Shown: one piece after another, positions 33,763-47,000 of the stretch
How the letters are laid out: each line of letters begins with the position of its first letter
Position numbering within the stretch: the first letter of the stretch is position 1
Assembly: GCA_033439795.1 (NCBI GenBank)
Contig: JAUTDP010000010.1
Span: 1,984,001-2,048,000, forward strand
From: Sordaria brevicollis
Lineage: Eukaryota; Ascomycota; Sordariomycetes; Sordariales; Sordariaceae
Reading direction: 5' to 3'
Length of the DNA: 64,000 nucleotides
Position numbers and translations under genes: made by a program
The notes under the pieces: generated by a model
Database searches by the model: none
Told to the model about the DNA's origin: nothing
What the model saw: the letters and a program-made list of their open reading frames with translations, nothing else

Positions 33763-34730
33763 ATGGCGTCCCTAGGCAACTGGACCTTCGCCCCCTACCC
33801 GCCCTTCCTCCCCACAGTCTTCGCCAACACCGAACTCTGGAACGTCAGCAACGCCGCTAAGCAAAAGGAGTACCAGATCCAAATCTCATGGCCCTTCAAG
33901 TGGGAATCTCGCGAGGTGGCTAAGCCTGCTCTTGCCATGTAAGCCCACATCTTCCATCCCATCTTGACGGAAAACCGATCAACTGACACCATGAAAGGTA
34001 CCTCCTAGACGGTAACGCCCTAGGCATGACCGCCTCTGAAGCCTTCAAGCGACGCAACGAAGTCGAGTTCGCCCAGCCCGACAGCGTAGTCGTCAGCATT
34101 GGCTACCCGCTCACTGACGCCGTTTACGGGCTGACTCAACGAGCCGTTGACTTTCGGCCTCCTATTCCTTCGTCCGAGGACATCCCGGCGGGAGCGGACG
34201 ACTTTATCGAGTTCATCGACGAGGTTTTGCGACCGTGGGTGCACGATACCGTCTTCCCTAATGTTGAGTTCACGCGAGAGGCGCTGTACGGACACTCGTG
34301 GGGAGGAATCTTCACCATCTGGGCGTTGATCACCCGCCCGGATTGGTTCGATACGTTCTTCTCCGTTAGTCCGGCGGTGTACTGGAATAACGGCACGATT
34401 TTGGATGAGGTGACGAAGAGGCTTGGTAACGGGACTGTCGGTTCAGGTTCGACCCCGGAAACTGAGACGAAGCCGAAGTTTTTCATCGGCTATGGCGCGC
34501 TGGAACAGTTTCCGGTTCGAAGACGGACGGAGACGGAAGAGGCGTTCCAGCAGCGGAAGGAAATTATCCAGAGCTTTCGGATGACGGATTATTGTCATGA
34601 GCTGTTCTATCGCGTTGAGGGTAGCAAGAGAATGAAGGATTTGCAGCTGAGGGAATATGCTGGACAGGATCATTTCGGGGCGGCTTCTAGCGCTATCACG
34701 GAGGGGATTGACTATTTTGTGGACTGGTAA
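33763..34730 (+). CDS. Alpha/beta hydrolase, siderophore-esterase (IroE/esterase D)-like
   Basis: Two exons, 33763-33938 and 33998-34730, with a GTAAGC...GAAAG intron that splits an ATG codon, giving 302 aa. ATG 33763 is chosen because the longer frame begins at a TTG. The nucleophile elbow GHSWGG places Ser159. YLLDGNAL lies just after the intron and VVVSIGYP in the next strand. The candidate catalytic His is at about 284 (GQDHFGA), and the acid is probably an Asp or Glu near 240-260. The order YLLDGN, IGYP, YGHSWGG, FSVSPAVYWNN matches the putative esterase (esterase D) family, which includes ferric-siderophore triacetylfusarinine/enterobactin hydrolases. Substrate is inferred, not shown. 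No signal peptide, so probably cytosolic. The gene ends only 63 bp before the copia LTR, and before the insertions it would have been convergent with the NACHT gene tail at 40812. Confidence 0.82.
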
Positions 34731-34793
34731 AGAAGATTGAGCCCATTGATCCATTATACTCCCATTATTCACATACTCAGTTAAGTGGAAACC

Positions 34794-34961
34794 TGTAGAA
34801 TAGCAGCAATATAGGGGTATTGAGAATGAGGGTGTAGAGTGTGTATTGTGTAGAATCTGTTCTGTGACCAGGAAATCCCGCACACAGAAATCAGGGTTTT
34901 ACCTAACAATCTAAATTATATAAGAAAGGCGGTAGTAGGAAACCCACCCCTATATTTAATA
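34794..34961 (-). repeat. Left (3') LTR of the copia element
   Basis: 168 bp. Its outer two thirds keep CA/TG dinucleotides, while the inner third (from about 34900) shows C-to-T and G-to-A changes relative to the right LTR. Confidence 0.92.
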
Positions 34962-34974
34962 TACCCCCCTAATT
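34962..34974 (-). other. Polypurine tract of the copia element
   Basis: The minus strand reads AATTAGGGGGGTA immediately before the 3' LTR, the expected site for plus-strand DNA priming. Confidence 0.6.
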
Positions 34975-35089
34975 ACATTGGCGTATATTAGAAAGCTAAT
35001 TAAAGGCGCTTAAATAAAACTATTCTTAAATTTTATACTTTTAAAGTTGATAAATCTTTAAATAATCGCTTTTAAAGGCATCGCTTATT

Positions 35090-35300
35090 AATTGTATTAT
35101 ATTTAAAAGGTCCGCGGTATTAATTTTTAATAATTAGCTAGGCGCTATAATTTAATAGTTAAAGCGTTAGGGTCCTATATTAAATTATTGTATAATATTT
35201 TTAAATTATATTTAATAGTATATTCCCTAAATTATTTTTAATAATTATCTTTAAAGGTCGCGGGTTCGAATCCCGTCGGTATTAAATTTTTTACCTTTTT
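35090..35300 (+). other. tRNA-like relic inside the copia 3' region
   Basis: An intact box B/T-arm GCGGGTTCGAATCCCGT lies near 35258-35274, preceded at about 35150 by a D-arm-like string (TATAATTTAATAGTTAAAGCG) that looks like a C-to-T/G-to-A decayed box A. T-rich DNA follows. The two halves are separated by AT-rich sequence, so this is a relic or tRNA-derived repeat, not a working tRNA. Confidence 0.4.
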
Positions 35301-35509
35301 TTCCTTCTTATAAATATTATATAAGATCCCTTTATTTTATAAGGGTTATTTTAATAGAGTAATACAAATCGATAATTATTTATAATAATACTATCTTTCC
35401 TTTTTACCTCTTTAAAATATTCTATCCCTACCGGAATTAAATTATTAATATATTTGCGTCAATTAATTTCAATACCCTCTTCTTCTCTTTCCTTAAATTC
35501 GAAATATTT

Positions 35510-35600
35510 ATAAGATTTATTTAGCGAATAAATTCTTTATACTTCTTTACGGTTAGTACTTTTATTAGCCTATCGGCGACTATTTCGGTTATAAATATAT
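35510..35600 (-). pseudogene. Copia RNase H C-terminus, RIP-degraded
   Basis: The minus-strand reading TEIVADRLIKVLTVKKYKEF resembles the conserved end of copia Pol (MLADGLTKAL...KF..F). A TAA soon after stands where a Gln codon is expected. It marks the 3' end of the pol frame and the coding direction of the element. Confidence 0.7.
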
Positions 35601-36439
35601 AGTATATATTGAATATACTACGTTATTATCCCTTTTAGAATTAATAATTATAAATATCGATATATTTAAATTTAATTTAAAATTTAGCGTTTTTTTTAAT
35701 AATTAAACGGATTATTTAGGTATTATTACATTTTAGTAGGATATTTTCATCGTTAATTCCTAAATTGAAAATTAGCGAATCGAATAAGCGTTTTACCTAT
35801 AAATTTTTACGAACCCTTTATAATAGGGATAATAATTTAGCCTCGATAATAAAAGTAGTAACAATATTTTATTTATTAATTCGCTAATTGACGGTTCTAT
35901 TTAGTAATTATATAGCGAATTTTTATAAACTTCGTTAATTTAGAATATTATTAATATAAGAAGCGTTAATTAAAATTAAAAATAAATTACTACCCTTTAA
36001 TTAAAATGCGTAATTTTCGGTACCTTTAAAGTAGGTAAATAATCGGTTAGCGGTAACGTAATAAATACCGTTAAGATTAATAAAGAAACGGGATAATTTA
36101 GAATTAGTAAAAGTGCTATCGGGTTTAGTAATAATTAGCGCGTATATAATTTCGCCGATTACTTTTTAATATATTTTAATAAATTTGAAATTAATAATAC
36201 CTTTGGAGGGGAAGAGCTTTTTAATATTTATAAGAATTTAGGGAAACGATTAGGACTATTAGAACTTCTTTATAATCTTTTTAATATATTCGTATTAAAA
36301 TAACTAAATTAACCGCTTTATTCGGTTTCGAATAATTTCGATACCTAAAAATTATTAAATATTATTACCGCCCGTTAATTAATAATAATTTTTTAAAATA
36401 TTAATAATTTTAATAGTATTATATTTATTTTCGTTTCGG

Positions 36440-36640
36440 TAAGTAAAAATAATATTATCGATATAGAAGAAGATTATTATACTTCAATAAATAAATATAT
36501 AGGGTTCTATAGGGATAGGGATTAAATTAGTAGTAATAAGAATTTTAGTAAATTTATATTATTATAGTAAAAGGGAGCGCCGAAGACTATAGAGGGCGCG
36601 TAATAATTTAATAATTTTATTTTATCGGGTATATTTTAAT
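36440..36640 (-). pseudogene. Copia reverse transcriptase core, RIP-degraded
   Basis: The minus-strand translation shows ALYSLRRSLLL, then IPIPIEPYIFI, then FFYIDNIIFTYRN. These match the copia RT blocks around ALYGLRQSP and YVDD. The catalytic YVDD has become YIDN through two changes, both CpA to TpA on the plus strand (36454-36465). In-frame stops sit where Trp or Gln codons are expected. Confidence 0.8.
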
Positions 36641-39600
36641 AGTATTCGTATATAAATAAATTTATCGAGAAGGGTATTAACGAAAGCGTTAATAATATTA
36701 TATTATTTAAATTCGAGGTTAAAATAACCTATAATAGCTATTATAATGCGGAAAGTACGAATTACTAAAGTAGCCGCGTAAATATCTTATAAATTTTAAA
36801 ATTATTAATCTCCTTTTATAATAAAGCGTACCTTATTTTTAAAGTAATAACCCGCCGCGTTAAATTTATAAATATATATTTATATAAAATCGAGGGGGAT
36901 AATTCTTTAATACTTTTCTTAATTTACCTATTTCTATAATCCTTTTATATTATAATCCTAAAGATATTCCCTTTTAATTTAACGAAATATCTTTTAAAAA
37001 GGATAGAAATAAAGGTCTTAATAATTTTTAAATAGAAGGGGGAATTTTCGGCGATATAAAATATTTAATATATTTAATATATTATATTTTTTAACGTTAT
37101 TAACGGTAAATTTTAAATTTATATAGAAATTATTATTATCAATTTCTAACCCGAATTTCCTTAATTAATTTAAATTAATACGATCGATAATACGACCGTT
37201 ATATATATTAATTTAATAGAAATTAAGCGTATTTAGGAAGGATATTATTTAATATAAATATTAATCCGTTCGGGGGAAGTAAGTAGGAAGTTATATTAAA
37301 GGGACGCGGTTTAAATTCTTAATAAAAAACGAAGTTAAATTATTAGGGGGAGTCGGTAGACTATAAATAATTAGCTTATTCATTTTATTTATTACCGTAT
37401 CCTATTAATTATTTAATTGCTTTAATATTTAGGGACGTAATATTTCTTCTTCTTATTTATATATATACCCGGCGGGTTCGGTAGGGATTATAGGGGTTTT
37501 TAGCTCCGCGGGTATAGGTTCGATAATTAGACCGAAATTATTTAATTCGTTATCGGTATAATTTTTTAAAATTAGGAAGGGTATAATAGAATTGTCTTTT
37601 AATTAATAGAAATTATTTAATTATACGGTTAGCTTTTTTAGGGAAATTTTGAACGAATTTTGGAATTTTTCGATATTATTTATAAAAACCTCGTTTTCGT
37701 TAAAAATTACGTTTCTAATTATTATAATCGAATTAATATAGGGATTCCAAATTCGGTAAATATTTAACGATTAATAACCGATTAAATAATTAATTTAAAT
37801 ACGTCTTTTAAACTTTTTAATTTTATTATAGCCGCGTAGGATTTTTATTATAAGCGTAAAAGTTTTATAATTATAAATTTTTAAATATATTAAAATAAGG
37901 ATTACCTTTTATTAATCGCCGTCGTAATTTATTATATAGGTTTTAAAACGTTCTTTTAGGGTTTTTTAATTAAAATTATATTTAAAAATTTTATTAAAAA
38001 AGTAAATTATAACCGCTATAATCTCTTTCTAAAACTCTTTTAGAAAGTTTATAAATTCTTTTATAATTTTAATTTTTTTATTAAATATACCCCCCGAATA
38101 TTTAATACCGCCGTTTTATATTTAAGTATATAATATAGAGGGTTCGACCTTAATATTTTATTATAATAGAAAGGTAATGACCCTAAATTTAATTATTATA
38201 ATTTCGTTATTATATTCGACTATTTATATTTGGATTTAGTATTAGGTTTTTAAATTAATAATAAGGGAAAATAGGGTTATAATAATAAAGTTAATAATTT
38301 TCTTAGTAAAGTAATATACCTAAAAGTAATTAAATTAGTAATTAATTACTATTATTAATATAAAGATTTAACTAAATTCTACTTTTATTAAAATATATTC
38401 GAAAAAATCGGTAACTACCTTTTATCCTAATCCTTTAAACGCGACGCAAATAGCCCTCTTAACCTAATATTTCAACTTAATTACTATATATATATTATAA
38501 TATATTAAATTTAGACCCTTAAAGCGTACATTATATTCCTTATTAATTAATTAAATAAAGGTTTCGGGTCTAAAGTAATTAAATCTAAGGTATTAATATA
38601 AAGTATTTCCCTTTTAGGGTTTCCTAACGGTTTTACTTTAGGGAATTCGAACATTAAAAGAGGATTAATTAACGCTATTTTTATAAAAATTAAGAAGGAT
38701 ATATTTAAAAATAAATTACTAAAAATAATTAGAAATAGAATAATAATAGGAAAGATCGGGGGCGCGAATATAAAAATTAATAATATTTTAGGAGTAATTA
38801 AATTTTATAAACTTTCGAAAAAATACGAAATTATAAATTATATTTAGAATTAACGTTACGTCGTTTAAACGAAATTTAAAGAAGTTACTTTTATTATTAT
38901 TAATTAGGATATAAACGGTCCCGTATCCTTTAATTATTAATAAACCATTATTAACCTAAATATAATTTCCTTTATTTACAAAAGTAAAGTTTTTAAAACG
39001 GTTAACTTCGTTAAAAATATAAATTATTATATTTAAATCAAAAATAATTAAATTTCTTAATAAATATATTAGAATTTCTTATCGAAATTTTAATATTAAG
39101 AAATTAAATTAATAATTAATTTTACTAATCCTCTAACCTTCAAATTAAAGTCCGCTACTAAAAGTATTAATCGCAAATTTTATTAACCTTTTAATAAGAA
39201 TTTATTATATTAATATAATTCTAATATTTAATTTATAGAACCTTTATACAAATTAAATACTTTTCTAATAATTTTCATTAATTATACTTTAAATATATTA
39301 ATTAAGAACCTAATTAAAATTAAGCGTTAAAGAGGGGATTATATATTAATATTTATTATAAGAGTAATTAAATCTCTTATAAATTTCGTAAATTCGCTTT
39401 TAACGTTTATTATCCTAGTTATTAATATTTTAACCGCGCTTCCTACCAATATTATTAAAGGCGTCCCCCGTAGTTCGACCGTTAAATATAGGGGTAAGAA
39501 ATATACCGTTTTTTAAAATTTAGTTACGCGATTTTTTAAAGTAATAATTATAAATCCGTTCCCTAAAATTGTAGGTTAGGTTAAAATAAATAAAATTATC

Positions 39601-40634
39601 GTCTAAAAGCCTTTTATCCGTAATTTTAAAGGACGTAGCCTAATTTTCAAAAAGGGAATTATTAAATTTATTTATTATATTAAGAAAATCGGTCTTTTAT
39701 ATTTTAAAATTAATATATTCGTCGATTTTAAAATATTTACCGATAATTATAATATATTCTTACTTCTATAATTAATTAATTTAATTATAGGGATAAATTA
39801 TAATATTAATTTTATTACGGTAATTAGCGTAAATATCGTCGTAAATTTATTCCTCGTCGAATTAAACGTTAGACTTTACTATATTATATTAAGCGGATAA
39901 GGAAATAATTCCTTTAAAATAAATTAATTAAAAGTATTAATTAATATTATTTTTTATTTAAATACGAAGGGTAATAATCTTTTCTTTATAAACTTCTTAA
40001 ATTTTTATATTACGACGATAATCGGTTATAGCTTCTTAATAGTTATAATAATTACGCTTAATTAAGAAATTATAACGGCGCGCCGCGTATAAAATTAGAA
40101 TTAGGGCCGGGGCGATAGAAAAAATTAGGGCCTTAATAGCCGGTTAAATAACGGCGGTATTAATAAGCGTAAGCGTAATCGCCTTTTATTAAGAAGGAGG
40201 CGGTATCGAAATACGGTTGCGCATTTTCGAAGAGGGTCCGCTAATTATATAATTTTTTTTAATAAATTAAAAAATTTCCTACTAAAATTAGGAATCGCTA
40301 ATACTAAAATTATTAATCGAATTAATAATAACGGCCGCGGCGTAGACTAAAGGATTTATAAAATCTTTAATAATAGGCTTTATAAGGATAATAGGTTACA
40401 GCTTCTTATTATTAGGATTAATATACTTCTATAATCCTAATTCGAATACCTTCGATTGGAATCCTTTATTTTATATAATCTAATCGTTAATAGATTTAAG
40501 GACGGCGTCGCCCGCTTTCTTAAAATCGGTAATCGAGGATATTATCGTAATTATTATTATTAATCGAATATCGCTATTACTATTGTATTCTACTAGGTTA
40601 CCGTAATCGGGGGGTAGTAAATAAGACTTTTAAT

Positions 40635-40802
40635 TGTAAAATAGTAGTAATATAGGGGTATTTAGAATAAGGGTATAGAGTGTATATTATATAGAATCTA
40701 TTTTGTGATTAGGAAATCCCGCACATAGAAATTAGGGTTTTACCCAGTAATTTAGATTATATAAGAAAGGCGGTGGTAGGAAACCCACCCCTATATCTGA
40801 CA
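40635..40802 (-). repeat. Right (5') LTR of the copia element
   Basis: 168 bp, same length as the left LTR. Here the inner two thirds are mutated and the outer 60 bp intact. Almost all LTR-LTR differences are transitions. Confidence 0.92.
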
Positions 40803-40811
40803 AAACCCTTG

Positions 40812-40881
40812 CTAGCTATCTTCTCTTCTACGGAACCAATCTCCAAACACATATCCGATTCGTCGCAATCTCCCTTCAAAT
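40812..40881 (-). pseudogene. Stranded last codons and stop of the disrupted NACHT gene
   Basis: This includes the left copy of the hAT target duplication (40874-40881). The minus strand continues the frame broken at 48201-48208, giving 20 more codons rich in Arg and aromatic residues (RLRRIGYVFGDWFRRR) and a TAG at 40812-40814. The pattern R.RR...W matches the C-terminus of the intact paralog at 51992-55073 (ARIRRWSTWLSN). The copia element begins ten bases beyond the stop. Confidence 0.85.
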
Positions 40882-41224
40882 CAGCGCTGTATATAAATCA
40901 AATCAACTCAAATATCCATCTCGATTTGATTGCCCCACTCAAATCGACCTCTCGATTTATTTGATCAAATAAGATATTTATTTACTTAAATATTTAAAGT
41001 CGTAAAATAGTAATTTTTAGTGCTTTTAGACCGTAATCCTCTCGATTTTTCTATATATATACTCCCCAAACGCCAACTAACCCTCCTATAGTATTAGAAT
41101 CGTAATATACGACGTCGTCGTCGTCGTCGGTTTATCCTCCCCCCTTTTAAGGGTATTTGTTAAATTTATTCTCTATTTAAAATTTTAAATTCTCAATAAC
41201 GTTAATAGTTTTAGAAGAAAGACT

Positions 41225-41395
41225 ATATTGCTGGCTATTGACGGTAAGTTTGGTGCTGCTAAAGGAGTATTCGTAATCGTTCGTTATAATTGGGATAGAA
41301 TAATAATCGAAGGCTATACGAATAAAGTACGGGAATAAGGATTAATTAATCCTCTACTATATTAATATATCCTCTATTGCGTAGATATCGTCGTT
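41225..41395 (-). pseudogene. hAT C-terminal dimerization domain relic
   Basis: The minus-strand frame gives RIN*SLFPYFIRIAFDYYSI, then PIITNDYEYSFSSTKLTVNS, with stops where Gln or Trp codons are expected. It corresponds to the conserved hAT block (FP.L..MA.D.LSIP.MS.E.ERVFS..K.T). The end nearest the left TIR has lost less information than the rest. Confidence 0.75.
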
Positions 41396-44074
41396 AAAAT
41401 AACGGTATAATTTATCTTCTTTTTTTAATTAATTAGGGAGGGTATTATAAAAATTAACGTCGATAAGCCAATTATTATTAACTAATCGAACCTATTAATT
41501 ATTAATATTAATTAGTAAATCGTTAAGAAGGTTATTAATATAATTCTTATTATAAATAATTTAGAAATCCCTAATTATTTCCTAATATTCTTTATTAAAT
41601 AAATACTTAATTACCTATTTACTACGGTAATTAGGATGAAGAATATAAGCAATTTAATAAATAAAGTTCTCCTCCTCTATTTTATCCTTATATTCTTCTA
41701 ATTTATTAATAATACGGTTTAATATTAAATTAATATACTCTATACCTTTATTAATAAAATTGTTTACGTAATTAACGGGCTCGTTTATAGGAGGTTAAAA
41801 AATAGGGGTAGAAAATGAAGGAATAAAAGTAGGAGGTTAAGAAGGTTAGGTATTACTACGAATATAGCGCTTTTAAATAAGAAGAAAATTATTAAGCGTA
41901 ATAACGATATTGGATTTTAATATTTCTAATCCTTCAAATGCGTTAAATATAATCCTTTTATTAAATTATACATTCTTTTCGTTGAGAATTGTAATAAATT
42001 TACGTAGATTGGGTATAACGGTCGAAAAGTATAGGCCCCGTTTCTCGAACTTCTTAGTAAAGTCTTTAAAATAGCTTATTATATTTATAATAGAGGTAAA
42101 TATACCCTAATTATTATTATTAAATTAATTAATAAGAGGGAGGTTCTTTTTTATTAGGTAGCGGATAATTTCGTTAATATAATAGTCGATAAATTTACGA
42201 AGCTTTTAAACGCGTTTAATTATATAGTAATTTAAATTTTAATACGTTACGTTATTTTAAATAACGTTAATATTGGGGGATATTATATTTTTAATACGAA
42301 TATTAAGAAAAGGATTAAAATCGTTATTAAGGTTAATATACCTTTTAAATTAAACGATTTTACGAAACTTCTCTTTATATTAAGGGTTTCGACGGATAAA
42401 TTTAATAACGTTATAAAATTTACCAATTAGTCCTTATTTCCATTATTCTTAAACGATTATATTCTATTTTATAATAAATAATTTATTAAATAAATAATCT
42501 ATTTCGGTTAGGGCCGGGGTATTAAATTTAATAATATTCTTTACGGCGAAATTTATAATATAGCCGAAATAATAAAAATAGCGATAAGGGAATTCGAATT
42601 TAACCTTATTATAAGATATCGCGGGGTATAATATTTTAATAATAAAATAAAGATAACGGTCGTTAATAATCGTATTATTATACTAGAAGAAGCCAATTTA
42701 CTCGGTAGGGATTTCGTAGAGGCGGATAACGCGTATAAAAGATACCGCCAAATTCTCGCCACTATAATTACTTTATATTTTAAATAAATTAAGAAGGTCG
42801 TTTTTAATATTATAATAATAATTAACGTAATAAATAAAAATAGAAAGGACGGCGAAATTATTAAAGGAAATTTAGAAATCGAAAGAGAAGTATTTCTAAT
42901 AGGTTAATTTATATAGCCGGTCCTTAAACGCGTTAAAATACTATATATATTTATTCTTAGTCTACGTCGTAAAATTAAACCGCAATTCTAATAATAATTT
43001 AATTACTATATTACGGTCTAATAATTGCAATAATCCTCGAAAAGTAGGATTTTTAACGAAAATAAATGGGAAACGCGTTAAAACGGTTATTTTTATTAAA
43101 AACTCGCGAAAATTCTTAATAATCGGTTTAACGATAGGGAGATTATTTTATTATAATTATTTAGCGACCGAGCGAGCCTTTTTAAATTTTAATTAGTCGT
43201 TAGTATTTCCGCCGTCGTTAAATTCCCTAATTTTATAAATACGGCGAAAGTATATAAGAATAGAATTAATTATAAAGAAGACGTATAATTTATTATATAA
43301 ATTATAATATTAATAATTATTAAAATTATTATTACCGATTACCTTAATTAAATAAATACTATAATCGCCGATTTACGAAATTCGTTTAAATCTTTTAGTT
43401 AATTATTCTTCTAATATATATTAATCGCTTTATTAAATTATTTTCGGTATATTTTCAATATTCTTAAGTAAATCGTCAAGGTAAATAGTTTTTAATAAGT
43501 CGATTTACCGGCGGAGGGGGAAATAGCGTAATTTACCGAATTAAACGATAATTTTAACGAATATAAATAATTCTTTAAAGGAGACGATTAACGGGCTATT
43601 TACGGTAGAAGAAATTTCGGAGTCGTTAATAATAAATATTATAATAATAGGATAATAAAGTACTAATAGCGTTAAATAAAAGTTAATATCGATTAATAAT
43701 AGGGGGAAGGAATAATTAATAAGTAGTACGAATAATTTATTATAATTAAGAGGGTAGTATTATAGTTTTGGTAATTAGCGATATAATTTTGAAAGTATAT
43801 TAGTAGGTAGAATGCGAACGTTCTAAAATATTAGAAATTTTCGAAATGCGGGTACTAATTCTATATATACGGGTATGAATGTAACTGTACGTGAATTTTA
43901 GGGTAGTGGAGTAGGTCCGGTAGTGACCATTTTCTATGGCCGAAATCAATTACTTTTACTAGTTTAAACCCTAACCTAAAGATTTTACTAGGCGGATAAA
44001 TCGGTTAAATCAAATCGGGGTCTGGATTTATTTACTTGATTCGGAAATATATTCGGATTTGTTTACTTGAATTT

Positions 44075-47000
44075 GGGTAAAACTTGCGACATATCCCCCC
44101 AAATCTACAAGGATATCCCCCCCCATACAAAACCCCAACCCTCACCCGTTTTAATAGCCGATGGCACTTATATATTAGAATCCCTATTTTACCCGCTAAA
44201 ACCCCATATTTTGTATATACGTCATATTTCAGAAAAAAATCGGGTCTTAGTAATTTTTAAAGTATTAAAAAATTACGTACACGGTTATATCGCTCGAATA
44301 CCCCAATATAATAATAATATTATATTACTATAACGTACCCTATTAATCGAACAATACTATAAAGTACGTCGCATCGCTAAATTTTTATTAATTTATTATT
44401 AATTATTTCTATTTCCTAAATACTTTCCCGTTAACGTTTTATATCGTTAAATACTATTACGACCTTCGTATTAAACGCTTCCTTTAATAGCGAACTATAG
44501 ACCGTCGATATTGAACTACTTCCGCTACGAAATACCGTCGACCAATTTCGTTATAACTTTTTTAAATCCTATTCGAAAAAACGCTTTAGAATTATAATCT
44601 TTCGATCTTTTACTTATAAAACTACTAACCCGAACTACTTAATATTCGGTAAGACCTTTAAATATTAATATTAATACGATTATATTACGTATAAAAAAGC
44701 GCTATCTTAAAACCTTCGAAGTAAAAAACTTTATATATTTCGAAAATTTATATTAAAGTACTTATTTATTATAATCCTCTAAATAACCGCTATAACCGGT
44801 TAGAAATAAATTATAAAAGTAATTAATAATATATATAATAAATACCCGCCATTAAAATACTTCGATCGATATTTATTTTTACGGGAATAAGTACTATAAT
44901 TAAATAACGAAGCTTTTTTTTAAATATATAACCTTCTCAAATAGTAGGAAAATATTATACGCTCTATCCACTCCTTAATTAAAAAACGGTATTCTTAATA
45001 CCCGTTAACTTAAAAAGATTTTATTAATATACGCAATCGTATACAACGCTCTTCGTACGAAGGTTATTAAAATATTTAAATATTCGTACAATTATTAAAG
45101 GAGAACTTCGATAATAGTATTATTTATTATTATATTAATTAGAACGATTAAAAGGAAACCGTACTCTCGAATACCTTTTAGGTTTATAATCGCTAATATA
45201 AAATTTAATTTTAAAATCCTTTTACTATATCGATCGATACGATATATAAAATAAACCATTATTATTTTATTATAATATAAAGTATTATACTTATTTAAAA
45301 GAAAACCTCTATACTAATCTTCTAAGTAATATTAAATAACGAAAGCGTTATAGGGTTTATTTATTTTATTACCCAAATTAAATAAATTGCGTAAATTCTA
45401 AGTATTAATCTCCTTAATATTATTATTACGGATAGTAACAATCGTTTAATTAAAGTATTATAAACCTATCTCTTAAATATTATATTATAATATTATATTT
45501 AGTATATTAATTATAATATTATTAAAATAATTAAGAAATATTAGTAGCGCCCTAATAATAATAATCCCCCACCCGATTTTAATAATAACGACGATAACGA
45601 CGATTATAATAATTTATTGGATTCTAATAATAACGAATAAAATAATAATAACGAATAAAATAATAGGCGTAATAGTACGATTATTAATAATACCCTTTTA
45701 TTAAAAGACCTTACCGATATCGAAGAAATAAACGAACGCTACCGGCGTATACGTAACGCAACGCGTACTATTACGACCCTTAACCTACTCCATTTAAATA
45801 AATTCATTAACACCCGCTTATTATTATTCTTTATATAATAATATATAATTTATACTTCTACAATCGAAAATTTTAAAAGGGTATATTATATTTTAATTAC
45901 TAAATTTAACGCCTCCTAATAACGTATTATTAATAAGTATATCGATTAATAATTTATACCTATTAAATAAATTTAAATTTATTATTTCACTTTAAATATT
46001 TTTAATTATAATTAGAAGATTATATCGCTTAACGAATCGAATAATAACTAATTTAAATCGTTTAACGTTAATACTCGTAATAATTTTATTAACCTCTATA
46101 ATATTATTACCCAATATATTAATAACCGCTATTATAATTATATAATAGAAATTAATAAATCCGAATTTCGAATACGAATTAATTAGAACGTTATTAAATA
46201 AATAAGTATAAATAAATTCGAATTCTCCTTTTAAATATTAGAACTATTAAACCGCTAATACCGTTTATTAATATTAATATTACTTACTATCCGTAATAAC
46301 GTTATTATATATAATAATAACCCCTTCCTATTATATACTAATCGGTTTACTAAATAATATAATCTCCCCTATACTTATAATATAGAAGTTTTAGCGCGCA
46401 TTAAATAAGAAGTCTTAATTATAAAAGATAATTATTATTTATTTTAATATTTAAATTAAATTAGGGTAAATTTTATATATCCTTTATTTTACCCGATTAC
46501 TCCCTATATTAACCGTCCGTATAGGATTTAATCGATATTTATTTACGATTTAAATTGATTAAAAAGGGTATACCTAAAGGACGCCTACGTAATAAAAGAC
46601 TATTTAGTAAAAAGGAATAAATTTACATTATCGAATTACCCGCTAATTAAAGAATTATACGGTTATAAATTACTATTTAAATTATTACCTAAATTACGAT
46701 TTAATTTATACGCTATTAAATAATTACTTTACAATTACGATTAAAGAATATTACCTCTATACGAATATCTATACAATATAATTATTCCTAATACGAATTA
46801 AATAATAATATTAAGACTTTCAATGCTTAAGATACTACCTAATCGCAATTACAATTATAGTTTGGGGCGGCTAAAAAGGCGATTAAGACTAAGAGGGTAA
46901 CCTATATACCCAAAATAACCCGACCTAACGAACCTACTAACTAATTTAAATATAGAGAATCTACCCTAAATACTACCTTTTATATTATTATTAATAATAA

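Larger units (their letters stand above)
34794..40802 (-). mobile_element. Ty1/copia LTR retrotransposon, RIP-inactivated
   Basis: 6009 bp bounded by two 168-bp LTRs beginning TGTA(G/A)AATAG and ending in CA, with a perfect 5-bp target duplication AAACC (34789-34793 and 40803-40807). The coding strand is minus, shown by reverse transcriptase and RNase H remnants read on that strand; a polypurine tract (TTAGGGGGGTA, minus) directly abuts the left LTR, which is therefore the 3' LTR. The interior is very AT-rich, with CpA and TpG strongly depleted and many stops, the RIP pattern. Translation still gives a copia RT order: ALYSLRRS, then a degraded FFYIDNIIF at 36440-36470, then VADRLIKVL near the C-terminus at 35540-35590. 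Not functional. Confidence 0.93.

Noticed and set aside
35258..35290. Functional tRNA from the perfect T-arm
   Set aside because: No paired acceptor or anticodon arm remains upstream; only a decayed D-arm-like string.
40773..40964. Plus-strand frame sharing ALYINQI with the end of the dead NACHT frame
   Set aside because: The shared peptide is simply the hAT terminal repeat translated in both places, not gene homology.
44067..44333. Plus-strand frame of 88 codons at the left end of the nested TIR element
   Set aside because: It spans TSD and TIR, so its start is not a gene start. It is the less damaged edge of a RIPped element.
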